Below, piece by piece: positions 1 through 8,986 of a stretch of DNA of 64,000 bases. How positions within the stretch are numbered: position 1 is the first letter of the stretch; each line of letters begins with the position of its first letter. The notes beneath the pieces are model-generated. The model worked only from the letters and a program-made list of their open reading frames with translations. It did no database searches and was not told where the DNA came from. Source of the stretch: Mesobacillus sp. AQ2 (GTDB lineage Bacteria; Bacillota; Bacilli; Bacillales; Cytobacillaceae); the NCBI RefSeq assembly GCF_030122805.1, contig NZ_CP126080.1:1555001-1619000 (forward strand). The letters are read 5' to 3'. A program made the translations under genes and the position numbers.

Positions 1-48
1 CAGGCATCCTTTTTACTTTTTATCATTCCAATAAGAATTAACAGAAGC

Positions 49-1842
49 TTATAATTTAAATCTGCCAGTCAACTTTTCTAACTCTAATGCTGTTTGTTGG
101 AGCACTTTAGTTGTTTCATTCACATTTTCAGCTATTCTCAACTGGTCCTGTGTTGATTGGTCTGTCTGGCTTGTACCTGCGGCAATTTGCTGGGATGCCT
201 GTGAGACAGTATCGAGTGAGTTTGTGATTTGTTCGATTGCAATGACCTGCTGTTCAATCGCGGAAGCAATATTGCTCGAGTTATCTTCGATCTCCAATGT
301 TGTTTCATATATTTCTTTCAGTGTATCTTTGGCGTGAATCGAAAGGTTTTTATTGAATTGAACAGCTTCTTTCGTCTTGATGATGTAATCTACTGCATTA
401 CGTGTATTTTGAACATTCTCATTAACAATGGAAATAATTGTTGAAGCTGACTTCGCACTCTCTTCAGCAAGTTTCCTGACTTCATTTGCGACCACTGCAA
501 AGCCTTTTCCATGTTCACCGGCCCTTGCAGCTTCTATAGCTGCGTTTAAAGCCAGCAGGTTTGTCTGGTCAGAAATTGTGTTGATGATTTTAACAAACTG
601 GGTGATTTTGTCGGACTGTTTTTCAAGTTCTGTTATGATATCAGCCAGCTGATTTGTATTCTCATCAACTGCTTCCAGTCCCTCGAGCATTTCATCAATT
701 CTCTTCGTGCCTTCTCTGGAGGTCGCAGTTGAATTTTTGGCGATGTAGCTTGCCTGTTGTGCCGAGGCGTTGATTTCCTCGATTCCTGCATTGATTTCTT
801 CCAAAGTTGCCTGCATTTCCTCTATATTGGCATTCTGCTCCTGTGTGCTTGCAGCTGCCTGTTGGTTCGCTGCAGTCAATTCCCTGATGGCTTCTACAGA
901 ACTTGAAGCTACCTTGGATAACCCCATAGTTTCAGTGGATACTTCCTTTGTACTGTCCTGAACCTGTGAAACCAAAGTACGGAGTGAAGCAGTCATCTTA
1001 TTGATGCTATCAGCCAGTGCGCCGATTTCATCCTTTGAACGGACCTTTATGTCATCCTGTGACAAATCGCCATTTGCAATATTTGATGTCAGGTTTTTTA
1101 TTTTATCCAATGGCGTAATCAGTCTTGAAACCAGGAAATACATTGCTGCGCTTGAAAGAAGCAGGATTATGATGGACAGGATCCAAATTCCTGCAACTTC
1201 ACCATTGATCTTTTTATTTATTTGGGAAACATCAAACTCGACCCCGTATAATGCGATTGTTTTTCCACCCATGTCATTGATTGGGGCAAATCCGGACATT
1301 TTTTCCCCAGTATCCGACTTATATATTTCAGTTGTCGTTCTTTTGTTTTCCTTAAAAGCCTCTACTGCGGCCCGGTCAAATGCTTTTCCGCCTGAATATT
1401 GTGAACCATATGTGAGCTCATCCGTCATCATTGCAGAACTCATAGTCGGAATTATGAATTTGTCACCATCCATGGTGATTAAATAAAGATTATGTATTAA
1501 AGGATTCTCCTTCAAAATTTGATCCATTTGTTTTTGCATTGAGGTGACACCAGGATTGTTTTTAGATGGATTGCTGATGATGGTCTGTGCTTTACCGACT
1601 GAAACCTGATCCGACAACAAGCTTGAAAGCGTAGTGAGTTCGGCTTCCATTGAGTCGAAATTGCTGGACTTTATCGTATGCTGGGCATAGAAAGTTGTAG
1701 CCATTGCAAGGACAAGTATTGAAATGATACTTAAAGATACAATTTTCAGCTTTAAACTCATATTTCTGTTAAGCAGTTTTTTGCCTGGCTTTTTCTGTAC
1801 TGCTGTCTTTTTGACAGAGTTCTGTCTTTTCTTAAAACGCAA
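49..1842 (-). CDS. Methyl-accepting chemotaxis protein
   Basis: This is a membrane chemoreceptor of about 597 residues that signals to CheA/CheW. A basic N-terminal tail leads into a first membrane helix (about residues 33-53). An extracellular Cache-like sensor segment follows to about residue 220, then a second membrane helix, a HAMP domain ([20 protein letters not shown]) and the long cytoplasmic signalling coiled coil. The conserved hairpin tip is visible ([18 protein letters not shown], then [20 protein letters not shown]). I prefer the TTG start at 1842, which lies 8 bases from GGGAG. The longer GTG at 1851 overlaps that ribosome binding site. The ligand is unknown. The gene stands alone and is divergent from the Mn riboswitch gene. 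Confidence 0.9.
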   Translation of the reverse strand: MRFKKRQNSVKKTAVQKKPGKKLLNRNMSLKLKIVSLSIISILVLAMATTFYAQHTIKSSNFDSMEAELTTLSSLLSDQVSVGKAQTIISNPSKNNPGVTSMQKQMDQILKENPLIHNLYLITMDGDKFIIPTMSSAMMTDELTYGSQYSGGKAFDRAAVEAFKENKRTTTEIYKSDTGEKMSGFAPINDMGGKTIALYGVEFDVSQINKKINGEVAGIWILSIIILLLSSAAMYFLVSRLITPLDKIKNLTSNIANGDLSQDDIKVRSKDEIGALADSINKMTASLRTLVSQVQDSTKEVSTETMGLSKVASSSVEAIRELTAANQQAAASTQEQNANIEEMQATLEEINAGIEEINASAQQASYIAKNSTATSREGTKRIDEMLEGLEAVDENTNQLADIITELEKQSDKITQFVKIINTISDQTNLLALNAAIEAARAGEHGKGFAVVANEVRKLAEESAKSASTIISIVNENVQNTRNAVDYIIKTKEAVQFNKNLSIHAKDTLKEIYETTLEIEDNSSNIASAIEQQVIAIEQITNSLDTVSQASQQIAAGTSQTDQSTQDQLRIAENVNETTKVLQQTALELEKLTGRFKL

Positions 1843-2050
1843 TTTGTCCACTCCCTCTTTTCTACATAGACGAAAATATCGTTATTGTTATTTTCGGCAA
1901 ATTTCAAAATTTGTTAAGCAAAAAGTACTATTCTGTGAAATGTTTATTACATGTTTTCTATTGATTGCTGAATATGGAAATGTTCTCAGGGACCGAGACC
2001 CTATTCGACCCACCTGAAAAATTCATGTTTGTTAATATAAGCCTTGTAAA

Positions 2051-2079
2051 TTGACTAATAACAGATGCTCCAATATATT
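2051..2079 (+). promoter_or_regulatory. SigA-type promoter of the Mn riboswitch transcript
   Basis: A -35 box TTGACT (2051-2056) and a -10 box TATATT (2074-2079) are separated by 17 bases. They sit about 25 bases upstream of the riboswitch. The rest of the gap from 1852 to 2050 shows no gene. Confidence 0.65.
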
Positions 2080-2099
2080 TAAGTTAAGAGGATCATCCT

Positions 2100-2216
2100 T
2101 TTTTAAGGGGAGTAGCTGTCACAATAAAGTCGTCATGCCGAGATGGAAATCTCCGGCTTTATTGGCAACATGACGTTGTTAGCAAGACCTTTACTGGAAA
2201 CGGTAAAGGTCTTTTT
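2100..2216 (+). promoter_or_regulatory. yybP-ykoY manganese riboswitch with terminator
   Basis: The element carries the family landmarks: AAGGGGAGTAGC at the 5' side, the internal ATCTCCGGC segment, and CAAGACCTTTAC at the 3' side. The last of these also forms the left arm of an intrinsic terminator (AAGACCTTTAC / GTAAAGGTCTT followed by T5, 2184-2216). In this family Mn2+ binding stabilises the aptamer and prevents termination, so the downstream gene is switched on by Mn excess. The TerC-family gene that follows fits this control. Confidence 0.92.
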
Positions 2217-2296
2217 CTATTTGATTCAGCCCTTTGCCATTTGAGGCAAGGGTTTTTATCGTTTGCCGCGGATGATTCGGAATGGAGGAGTAGAAA

Positions 2297-3079
2297 ATGG
2301 AATTTACTTTGTTGCTTGAGTATGGCTGGGTACTGCTTGTGCTTATATTTATGGAGGGGCTTTTAGCGGCGGATAATGCATTGGTGCTGGCGATCATGGT
2401 GAAGCACCTTCCTGAAGATAAACGTAAAAAAGCCCTGTTTTATGGCCTCGCAGGAGCATTCGTATTTCGATTTACATCATTATTTGTTCTTTCTTTCATG
2501 GTTGATATATGGCAAGTTCAGGCTATTGGGGCATTGTATCTTTTGTTCATGTCATTAAGCCAAATTATTAAAAAACTGTTCCCTTATGAAAAAATTAAGA
2601 AGGAAGTCAGGACCCAAAAAAGGGAAAACAAAAGCGGCTTTTGGATGACCGTACTGAAAGTGGAAGTAGCCGACATTGCCTTTGCCATCGATTCGATTCT
2701 CGCAGCAGTTGCATTGGCAGTGGTGTTGCCAGAAACTCCAATCCCCGATATCGGCGGAATGGACGGTGGTCAATTTCTTGTCATATTTGCGGGCGGCATG
2801 ATTGGAGTGATCATCATGAGATTCGCTGCGAATATGTTCGTCAATCTGCTTGAAAAAAGGCCAGGTCTTGAAATTGCTGCATTTGCAATCGTCGGCTGGG
2901 TTGGGGTGAAACTGGCAGTATTGACCTTATCTCATCCGGCACTGGGAGTAATCAATCAGGATTTCCCTCACTCGACATTATGGAAGGTGATTTTCTATGC
3001 TGTTCTAGGCGGGATAGCTGCTGCTGGATGGTTCCTATCCAATAGAAGGGTTGAAAAGACCTTTAAAAAGGCATCATAA
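2297..3079 (+). CDS. TerC-family manganese exporter (YkoY/YceF type)
   Basis: This is a polytopic membrane protein of 260 residues with about seven hydrophobic segments. It has the TerC-family acidic motifs in membrane helices, EGLLAADNALV near the N-terminus and VEVADIAFAIDS near residue 125. B. subtilis relatives (YceF/MeeF and YkoY/MeeY) export Mn2+ and help metallate secreted enzymes. The Mn riboswitch directly upstream supports the same role here and favours the YkoY branch, but sequence alone does not separate the two paralogs. The ribosome binding site GGAGGAG lies 7 bases before the ATG. Confidence 0.88.
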   Translation: MEFTLLLEYGWVLLVLIFMEGLLAADNALVLAIMVKHLPEDKRKKALFYGLAGAFVFRFTSLFVLSFMVDIWQVQAIGALYLLFMSLSQIIKKLFPYEKIKKEVRTQKRENKSGFWMTVLKVEVADIAFAIDSILAAVALAVVLPETPIPDIGGMDGGQFLVIFAGGMIGVIIMRFAANMFVNLLEKRPGLEIAAFAIVGWVGVKLAVLTLSHPALGVINQDFPHSTLWKVIFYAVLGGIAAAGWFLSNRRVEKTFKKAS

Positions 3080-3158
3080 TCAAATATAACATCCATCGGC
3101 AATTAGGGAATTGTTCAAGATTTGCTGATATATTGCGGTGCAATATCGAATACTAGGA

Positions 3159-3188
3159 TTGTATTGATTCATGTTCTTTCTATATAAT
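3159..3188 (+). promoter_or_regulatory. Putative promoter of the CNNM/CBS gene
   Basis: TTGTAT (3159-3164) and TATAAT (3183-3188) are spaced by 18 bases. Transcription would start near 3195, giving a leader of about 110 bases with two hairpins (3228-3248 and 3279-3297). Confidence 0.5.
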
Positions 3189-3304
3189 GCGTTAGTTGCT
3201 TAACATACGGGTATAATTTAAAAAATGATTTCATTTGGGTAATGAAATTTTGGAGGAAATGTTGGTTAGGAGGTGAATGCCTTACTAAATGTAAGGCTTG
3301 CCCA

Positions 3305-4609
3305 TTGATTATTACGAACTTGCTGTTAGTTATCCTTTTGATTGCATTAACCGGCTTTTTCGTTGCGACAGAATTTGCGATTGTAAAAGTCAGGAGTTCA
3401 AGGATTGATCAACTGATTGCTGAAGGAAGGAAAGGTGCACAGTCTGCCAAACATGTGATCACGCATCTCGATGAATATCTGTCCGCCTGCCAGCTGGGGA
3501 TTACGATTACAGCCCTTGGGCTTGGATGGTTAGGGGAACCGACAGTTGAAGCGCTGCTCCATCCCGTTTTTGAAAGCTTTCATCTAAATGCGTCATTATC
3601 TGGTCTTTTATCGTTCGCAATCGCCTTTGCTTCGATTACCTTTTTGCATGTAGTAGTTGGGGAGCTTGCCCCAAAAACGGTTGCCATCCAAAAAGCAGAA
3701 TCAATAACCATGGCATTTTCAAAGCCGATCATCTTGTTTTATAATATTATGTACCCCTTCATCTGGGCGCTGAATGGATCTGCCAGGCTTCTTGTTGGAT
3801 TATTTGGTTTAAAGTCAGCCTCAGAACATGAAATAGCCCTTTCAGAGGAAGAGCTTCGGATTCTTTTATCTGAGAGCTATGAAAGTGGAGAAATCAATCA
3901 GAATGAATTGAACTTTGTAAACAATATATTTGAATTTGATGAACGGATTGCCAAGGAAATCATGGTTCCGAGAACTGAGATTGTTACGTTTGACATTTCT
4001 GATGATATTGAAAAAATTATCAATGTGATCCAGCAAGAAAAATATACTCGTTATCCCGTAATCGATGGTGAAAAGGATAATGTAGTAGGTATGATCAACA
4101 TCAAGGAGATACTCACAGCCAAACTGACACAAAAAGAGCTTCAAAAAGAATCGATTTTATCGTCATTTATTAAACCTGTCATCAGAGTGATCGAGACAAT
4201 ACCTATCCATGATTTGCTCGTGAAGATGCAAAAAGAGCGCATCCACATGGCTATCTTGATTGATGAATATGGCGGCACATCAGGACTCGTGACCGTTGAA
4301 GACATACTGGAAGAAATCGTTGGTGACATCCGTGACGAATTTGATGTAGACGAAATTGCGGAAATTAGAAAAGTGAAAGAAGACCATTATCTTTTCAGCT
4401 CAAGAGTATTGATTGATGAGGTGAATGACCTACTAGGCATCCATATTTCCGAGGAAGATGTCGATACCATTGGCGGCTGGTTCATGACCAAGAATATTGA
4501 CGCGATAATTGGAGATGAGATCGAGGAAGAGGGATATCTTTTCAAAATCATTGAAATTGATGAATACCATATTGCCTATTTAGAGGTGACAAAGTTAGAG
4601 GAGGAATGA
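3305..4609 (+). CDS. CNNM/CBS-domain hemolysin-family (HlyC/CorC) transporter
   Basis: This is a membrane protein of the CNNM/CorC family, associated in other bacteria with Mg2+ efflux or homeostasis. From the N-terminus it shows the transmembrane DUF21/CNNM domain ([35 protein letters not shown]), a tandem CBS pair (from about [12 protein letters not shown] to [14 protein letters not shown]) and a C-terminal CorC_HlyC domain. The reading frame is open from an ATG at 3242, but that ATG has no ribosome binding site, lies inside a hairpin, and would add a Cys-rich extension. The in-frame TTG at 3305 gives 434 residues beginning [11 protein letters not shown], the usual family start. See the finding on the leader. 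Confidence 0.85.
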   Translation: MIITNLLLVILLIALTGFFVATEFAIVKVRSSRIDQLIAEGRKGAQSAKHVITHLDEYLSACQLGITITALGLGWLGEPTVEALLHPVFESFHLNASLSGLLSFAIAFASITFLHVVVGELAPKTVAIQKAESITMAFSKPIILFYNIMYPFIWALNGSARLLVGLFGLKSASEHEIALSEEELRILLSESYESGEINQNELNFVNNIFEFDERIAKEIMVPRTEIVTFDISDDIEKIINVIQQEKYTRYPVIDGEKDNVVGMINIKEILTAKLTQKELQKESILSSFIKPVIRVIETIPIHDLLVKMQKERIHMAILIDEYGGTSGLVTVEDILEEIVGDIRDEFDVDEIAEIRKVKEDHYLFSSRVLIDEVNDLLGIHISEEDVDTIGGWFMTKNIDAIIGDEIEEEGYLFKIIEIDEYHIAYLEVTKLEEE

Positions 4610-4633
4610 AAACCGGTGTAATCCGGTTTTTTT
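4609..4633 (+). terminator. Intrinsic terminator after the CNNM/CBS gene
   Basis: AAAACCGG pairs with CCGGTTTT around a 6-base loop and is followed by a T run. Confidence 0.85.
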
Positions 4634-4774
4634 CTTTTTATTTAGTTGTGGCTCAGCGCTTGTCGTGTCTGTATGATGAGCTTGACACTTTTTGTTCCTG
4701 CAAACAGTCATCTCTTAGAAGATTCTTCTTCCCCTGCTTTTTCGGTGGTGGCTAATTTTGGTATGTTCTAAATT

Positions 4775-4801
4775 GTTTGAGGGGTTGGACGTGCAGGGTA
4801 A
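4775..4801 (+). promoter_or_regulatory. Putative SigB promoter
   Basis: GTTTGA (4775-4780) and GGGTAA (4796-4801) are 15 bases apart, close to the SigB consensus GTTTAA / GGGTAT. The site lies about 55 bases before the start of a general stress protein gene. Confidence 0.6.
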
Positions 4802-4856
4802 GAATACACTACCGGTGCAGCCGGATGTAACTCACATTGAATTGGAGGAATTTAAA

Positions 4857-5804
4857 ATGGCTAAAAAAGTAGTTGGAGTTTACGATAATCAAACAGAATT
4901 AATTGAAGCGATTGAAGAGTATAAAAACAATGGATATGCTGTTCAGGATTTTTCCATCATTGGGGACACAAATGACATTACCACTGCACTAGAAAGCAGG
5001 ACAGGTGTAACGGCAGAAACTGTCGGAACAGATCATGATGATCATAAAGAAGGAGGATTCTGGCAGAGCCTGATGACTGCATTCGATGCTGACCGAAATC
5101 TCGGCGGCAATGAACCATCTATTTCAGACCGTCTTGTAGGGCTTGGATTGACAGATGACTCTGCAAGGGAATATGAAGCGGATGTACGAGCTGGCCGCAT
5201 CATTCTATTAGCGGAAACCAATGCTTCCGGCCTTGATCTTGAAGACAAGGGCTATGCTACGGACACATCATTAACAGGAAATTATGAAGGTAGGGGCACA
5301 TCAGTCACTGGAAATTATGAGGATGCGGACGAACAAACATTGAAATTAAGGGAAGAACAGCTGGATGTTTCCAAGGATCGCGTCCAGACAGGTGAAGTAG
5401 AGGTACACAAAGAAGTAGTTGAAGACCAGCAAAAGGTTAACATTCCAGTTTCCCGTGAGGAAGTATATATTGAAAGACGGGATGTGAATGAGGCCGCTTC
5501 TGGCACTGACGCTACAATTGAAGATGATGAAACAATCCGTGTACCGATCATGGAAGAAAAAGTAGAGGTTACGAAGAAACCTGTTGTTTCTGAAGAACTT
5601 GTCATCGGCAAGCGGGAAGTGACTGATACTGAACAGGTTGTCGAAAGTGTCAAGCGTGAGGAGGCTTATCTTGATGCTGATGACGACAGGATCGTGGATG
5701 ATGCTGACCTGAACCGCAATAAGTTAAGAAACGATACTGATCTTAATCGCAATGAGTTAAGAAATGATACTGATTTGGATCGTGACGGTTACAAAAATCG
5801 ATAA
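4857..5804 (+). CDS. General stress protein, YflT domain plus DUF2382 (YsnF-like)
   Basis: This 315-residue soluble protein joins two stress domains. The N-terminal part (VVGVYDNQTELIEAIEEYKN) is a YflT/GSP17M-type domain, and the middle to C-terminal part (LREEQLDVSKDRVQTGEVEV onward) is a DUF2382 domain as in YsnF. The extreme C-terminus carries three tandem copies of a short unit (LNRNKLRNDTD, LNRNELRNDTD, LDRDGYKNR). The ATG at 4857 has a GGAGG site; an open frame from 4758 is longer but unsupported, and the SigB-type promoter lies inside that extension. The biochemical role of these domains is unknown. The link to general stress is inferred from the family and the promoter. Confidence 0.82.
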   Translation: MAKKVVGVYDNQTELIEAIEEYKNNGYAVQDFSIIGDTNDITTALESRTGVTAETVGTDHDDHKEGGFWQSLMTAFDADRNLGGNEPSISDRLVGLGLTDDSAREYEADVRAGRIILLAETNASGLDLEDKGYATDTSLTGNYEGRGTSVTGNYEDADEQTLKLREEQLDVSKDRVQTGEVEVHKEVVEDQQKVNIPVSREEVYIERRDVNEAASGTDATIEDDETIRVPIMEEKVEVTKKPVVSEELVIGKREVTDTEQVVESVKREEAYLDADDDRIVDDADLNRNKLRNDTDLNRNELRNDTDLDRDGYKNR

Positions 5805-5815
5805 GAAGATAAAAA

Positions 5816-5844
5816 GGAAAAGACGCCTCAAGGGGCGTCTTTTC
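5816..5844 (+). terminator. Intrinsic terminator after the YsnF-like gene
   Basis: AAAAGACGCC and GGCGTCTTTT form a strong stem with a short loop and a T-rich 3' arm. Confidence 0.9.
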
Positions 5845-5856
5845 TGCGTATTGAGG

Positions 5857-5905
5857 CGACTGACTGTACGCCACATCGTACATTTCCATAATGGAGTGTC
5901 AGTCG
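5857..5905. other. Nested inverted repeat in an intergenic region
   Basis: CGACTGAC (5857-5864) pairs perfectly with GTCAGTCG (5898-5905). Inside lie TGTACG / CGTACA (5865-5870 / 5877-5882) and CCAT / ATGG (5886-5894). The set would fold as a three-way junction. There is no T run, so it is not a terminator. Confidence 0.5.
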
Positions 5906-6052
5906 GCTTACACAATTCAGCTCATCGCTTGATTAATATATCATTTAAAAGCATAGGTTAGCAAGAGGAAATTTCAGGGAAGACACTTTAGGTTTCAGGT
6001 ACAGTACCAAAGGGGTAAGAAAAAGGGAAAACAAACAGAGAAGGGAAACATC

Positions 6053-6763
6053 ATGAAAACCAATCGAATTCTAATAACACTAGTTGTTGTAATTGCACTG
6101 CTGGCAGCAGTCAGCGTTTATGGAAACACACAAGTAAAGGACGAGGATGAAAAGCTGGTAATTGCATTTGGCGACTCACTTACGTATGGGTATGGAGATG
6201 AAAAAGGATCAGGTTATATCGATACATTAAAAGTGAAATTAAATAACCAGAACAAAGAAGAATTCAACTTTGACAACGAAGCAATTTATGGCCTGGAATC
6301 ATCAGGGATCCTTACCCAACTGTCTGATGTCGGGATAAGAGGGGAACTCGATGAAGCAGACTATTTTATTCTTTTTATTGGTACGAACGATTTGATCAAC
6401 AGCAACGGCGGAAACTTGAAAAACCTTAAGCACGAAGAAATTGCAATAGGTAAGGAAGACTATATGAAGAACCTGAATGCCATCATCAGCATTCTGACTG
6501 AACAAAATGAGCAAGCGCCAATCCTGCTGCTTGGACTTTATAACCCATATCCTGACAGCAAGGCAATAGAGACTGTGATTGATGACTGGAATAATGGAAT
6601 CAATAAAATGATAAAGGACGAAAAACGGATTGTTTACATTCCTACCAATGATTTGTTTAAAGGGAAAAACAAAAAACAATATTTCAGTGATTCCCTCCAT
6701 TTAAATGATAAAGGGTACAAGCTGGTCTCTGATCGTATTTTAGAGAAATACCAGTTCGAATAG
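6053..6763 (+). CDS. SGNH/GDSL-family hydrolase, exported
   Basis: This is a predicted secreted or membrane-anchored esterase/lipase-type hydrolase of 236 residues. An N-terminal hydrophobic signal or anchor (residues 6-24) precedes the block I motif AFGDSLTYG, with the nucleophile Ser at about residue 42. The oxyanion motif IGTNDL and the C-terminal catalytic DSLHLN motif (Asp and His) are all present. The natural substrate is not evident. Some relatives act on acylated cell wall or lipid substrates. The gene stands alone between two terminators. Confidence 0.85.
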   Translation: MKTNRILITLVVVIALLAAVSVYGNTQVKDEDEKLVIAFGDSLTYGYGDEKGSGYIDTLKVKLNNQNKEEFNFDNEAIYGLESSGILTQLSDVGIRGELDEADYFILFIGTNDLINSNGGNLKNLKHEEIAIGKEDYMKNLNAIISILTEQNEQAPILLLGLYNPYPDSKAIETVIDDWNNGINKMIKDEKRIVYIPTNDLFKGKNKKQYFSDSLHLNDKGYKLVSDRILEKYQFE

Positions 6764-6771
6764 AATTGGCT

Positions 6772-6799
6772 GCCTGGCAAAGTAATTGCCAGGTTTTTT
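6772..6799 (+). terminator. Intrinsic terminator after the SGNH hydrolase gene
   Basis: CCTGGCAA pairs with TTGCCAGG around 5 bases and is followed by T6. Confidence 0.92.
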
Positions 6800-6880
6800 C
6801 AATTTATCTATCAATGAAACCTGATGTCGTTCGAATTCGTAATATAATAGACTGAAAGACTTACTGAAAGGACTTTTGCC

Positions 6881-7447
6881 GTGAAAAAAAAGCTGTTTGG
6901 GAATGCATCCGTTACTTTCTTGCTGATTTTGGTGGTGCTCCTGCTATATTATCAGTTCCTGACCAGGCCGGAAATCAATGAAGACGTTCCCTTGCCAGTG
7001 GAACTCCATCCAGTTATCTTGGAGAATAAGGAGGCTCTGATTCAAAGAGCGTCTGATTTAGGAATCAGGGTCATTGTTACAGATGGATTCAGGAGTTTCC
7101 AGGAACAGGACTCTTTGTATGAAAAGGGCAGGACGGCAGACGGCCAAATTGTCACCCATGCAAAAGGCGGGGATTCTTATCATAATTTTGGACTCGCAAT
7201 AGATTTTGCTTTATTGGATAAACAAGGTAAAGCCTTGTGGGATACTGCCTACGACGGGAATGGAAACGGAAAATCTGATTGGATGGAGGTAGTTGCCATT
7301 GCCAAGGACCTTGGATTTCAATGGGGTGGAGATTGGAAACATTTTAAAGATTATCCGCATTTGGAAATGCGCTTTGGACTGAAGATTGATGATTTGAAAA
7401 GAGGAAAGCGCCCTCCGGAAAAATCACTGACAGCATCACAAAAATAA
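6881..7447 (+). CDS. cwlK: Peptidoglycan L-Ala-D-Glu endopeptidase, CwlK-like (M15 family)
   Basis: This 188-residue, N-terminally anchored peptidase cleaves stem peptides of the cell wall. A hydrophobic segment (residues 8-27) is followed by the M15/VanY-type zinc domain. Motifs seen are VTDGFRSFQEQDSLYEKGRT, SYHNFGLAIDFAL (His and Asp zinc ligands) and DYPHLEM (third ligand His). Sequence and length resemble B. subtilis CwlK (YcdD) closely. The start is a GTG, 8 bases after AAAGGA. A VanY-type carboxypeptidase is the alternative reading of the same fold. Confidence 0.85.
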   Translation: MKKKLFGNASVTFLLILVVLLLYYQFLTRPEINEDVPLPVELHPVILENKEALIQRASDLGIRVIVTDGFRSFQEQDSLYEKGRTADGQIVTHAKGGDSYHNFGLAIDFALLDKQGKALWDTAYDGNGNGKSDWMEVVAIAKDLGFQWGGDWKHFKDYPHLEMRFGLKIDDLKRGKRPPEKSLTASQK

Positions 7448-7448
7448 A

Positions 7449-7493
7449 CAAAGCATCGGGTACCGTTCACAGTGAACTGCTCCGATGCTTTTG
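7449..7493. terminator. Bidirectional terminator between convergent genes
   Basis: AAAGCATCGG and CCGATGCTTT form the outer stem and GTTCAC / GTGAAC forms an inner stem. The flanking A and T runs serve both cwlK and the minus-strand NDH-2 gene. Confidence 0.85.
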
Positions 7494-7497
7494 TCTG

Positions 7498-8730
7498 TTA
7501 TTTTTGATTGGAGACAGTGGAAACCTTTGAATAAGGCTTTCCAATCTTAAGGAACTGCCTAATGACGAGGCCAGGCCCACCGAGCACGAAGAGATAGCGC
7601 GCCTCGATGACTTGTTTCATTAAGGCAGCAAATGAACCTGAGATTTTCAAACCAAAGACTTTTCCTACGGCCGCCTTATTACCAATGGACGCTACTGTTC
7701 CTTTATGGTGGTAAACGAAAGTTTTGAGCGGTTCACCCCTCAGGCTGGCAATTATATTTGGGCCGCATAGTTCTGCCTGCTGTATGGCCACCTGCGCAGT
7801 CGGAGGCAGGGCGTTTTTCTCATCCTTCATGAATAAGGCGGCATCCCCGATACAAAAGACATTTTCAAGTCCTTTTACCCGCAAATATTCATCGACCGGA
7901 ATGCGTCCTCTTGAAATGGGCAGGTCCAGTTTTTCCAGGAGGGTATTGCCACGGACACCGCCAGACCAGATCAAAGTCCTGGACGGAAGTACTTCTCCAT
8001 TGTCAAATTCAATGGAAGTTGGAGAACATTCTAGTATTTTTGTAGATGTCATTAATTCAACGTTGTTCTTCTTTAAATAATTCGTTGTAAAATCAATCGC
8101 TTCTTGATCAAACCCTGGCAGAACGGTTGGAGAAGCTTCGATATTGATGATTCTTGTTTCAGATAATGGAATATCATATGTGCGACAAAGCTTTGGCAAA
8201 GCTTCAATCAGTTCGCCAACCATTTCAATACCGGTAAAGCCTGCCCCGGCAACCGCAAATGTAAGTCTTGAAGGATCAGAATCTTCTTTGTAAGCAGCCA
8301 TCTGTCTGAGAACATGGTTGTAGATGGCTTTAGTGCTCCTGAAGCTTTTAATTTTAAACGCATTTTCTTCTACTCCAGGGATACCAAAAGTAGCAACATC
8401 AAAACCAAGGGAGATCAGCAAGTAGTCATATTCAATTTCATCTCCAGAATCCAGGCGGACCTTCTTTTCATCAAAGTCAACATCTTGTACGGTTCCTTTT
8501 TTGAACTGGACCTTATTTGTCTTGAGGAGGTCAGGGATATGCAATGTAATTTTATCGTCCGATGCAGTACCTGCACCTGTTTTATGAAGTTGGGTAGAAA
8601 TATAATGGTAATCATGTTTATTGATCAATGTTACTTCAGCTTCGCCGTTCCTTAGAGATTTCTCAAGTTGGCGGCTTGTAATCAGTCCGCCATATCCAGC
8701 GCCTAATATGACTATTTTGGGAGTCTTCAC
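7498..8730 (-). CDS. Type II NADH dehydrogenase (NDH-2), NAD(P)/FAD-dependent
   Basis: This membrane-associated flavoprotein of 410 residues passes electrons from NADH to quinone without pumping protons. The N-terminal FAD dinucleotide-binding motif (IVILGAGYGGLITSRQLE), the NADH-binding GAGFTGIEMVGEL motif and the C-terminal FAD motif (VFCIGDAALF, then PPTAQVAIQQ) are all present. The C-terminal tail probably holds the membrane-binding helix. The GTG start at 8730 follows AAGAAGGAA. An open frame from 8784 would run through the Rex operator and is rejected. Two Rex boxes upstream imply repression at low NADH/NAD+. YumB-like and YjlD (Ndh)-like paralogs cannot be separated here. Confidence 0.88.
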   Translation of the reverse strand: MKTPKIVILGAGYGGLITSRQLEKSLRNGEAEVTLINKHDYHYISTQLHKTGAGTASDDKITLHIPDLLKTNKVQFKKGTVQDVDFDEKKVRLDSGDEIEYDYLLISLGFDVATFGIPGVEENAFKIKSFRSTKAIYNHVLRQMAAYKEDSDPSRLTFAVAGAGFTGIEMVGELIEALPKLCRTYDIPLSETRIINIEASPTVLPGFDQEAIDFTTNYLKKNNVELMTSTKILECSPTSIEFDNGEVLPSRTLIWSGGVRGNTLLEKLDLPISRGRIPVDEYLRVKGLENVFCIGDAALFMKDEKNALPPTAQVAIQQAELCGPNIIASLRGEPLKTFVYHHKGTVASIGNKAAVGKVFGLKISGSFAALMKQVIEARYLFVLGGPGLVIRQFLKIGKPYSKVSTVSNQK

Positions 8731-8756
8731 TGTATTTCCTTCTTTCTGGCTGTTTA

Positions 8757-8774
8757 TTGTGAAGTAATTCACAA
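8757..8774. promoter_or_regulatory. Rex operator 1
   Basis: TTGTGAAGTAATTCACAA is an 18-base near-perfect Rex palindrome, 26 bases before the NDH-2 start codon. Confidence 0.85.
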
Positions 8775-8819
8775 GAAAGGGCAAAAAAATAAAACTTGCA
8801 GTTGGTTTTTAATACCCTT

Positions 8820-8837
8820 TTGTGAAATATTTCACAT
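8820..8837. promoter_or_regulatory. Rex operator 2
   Basis: TTGTGAAATATTTCACAT is a second Rex-type palindrome. Its centre lies 63 bases from that of operator 1. Confidence 0.8.
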
Positions 8838-8945
8838 TGTTTATACCAATAGAATACAATAATCCTATTTATATATCAAGTCTTTTCATGCTGCTATTTT
8901 TAACAAAAGTTTGAACAAAATTCTTGATTCTGCCGCACATATACA

Positions 8946-8982
8946 TAAAAAAGAGAGAGGGTACTTTCCCACTCTCCATCGG
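8946..8982 (-). terminator. Terminator of the stress flavin-binding gene
   Basis: On the minus strand GAGAGTGGG pairs with CCCTCTCTC and is followed by T6. Confidence 0.75.
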
Positions 8983-8986
8983 AAGT

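Noticed and set aside
1001..1486. Plus-strand open frames opposite the chemoreceptor and similar long antisense frames elsewhere
   Set aside because: They mirror real genes in other frames and lack start signals.
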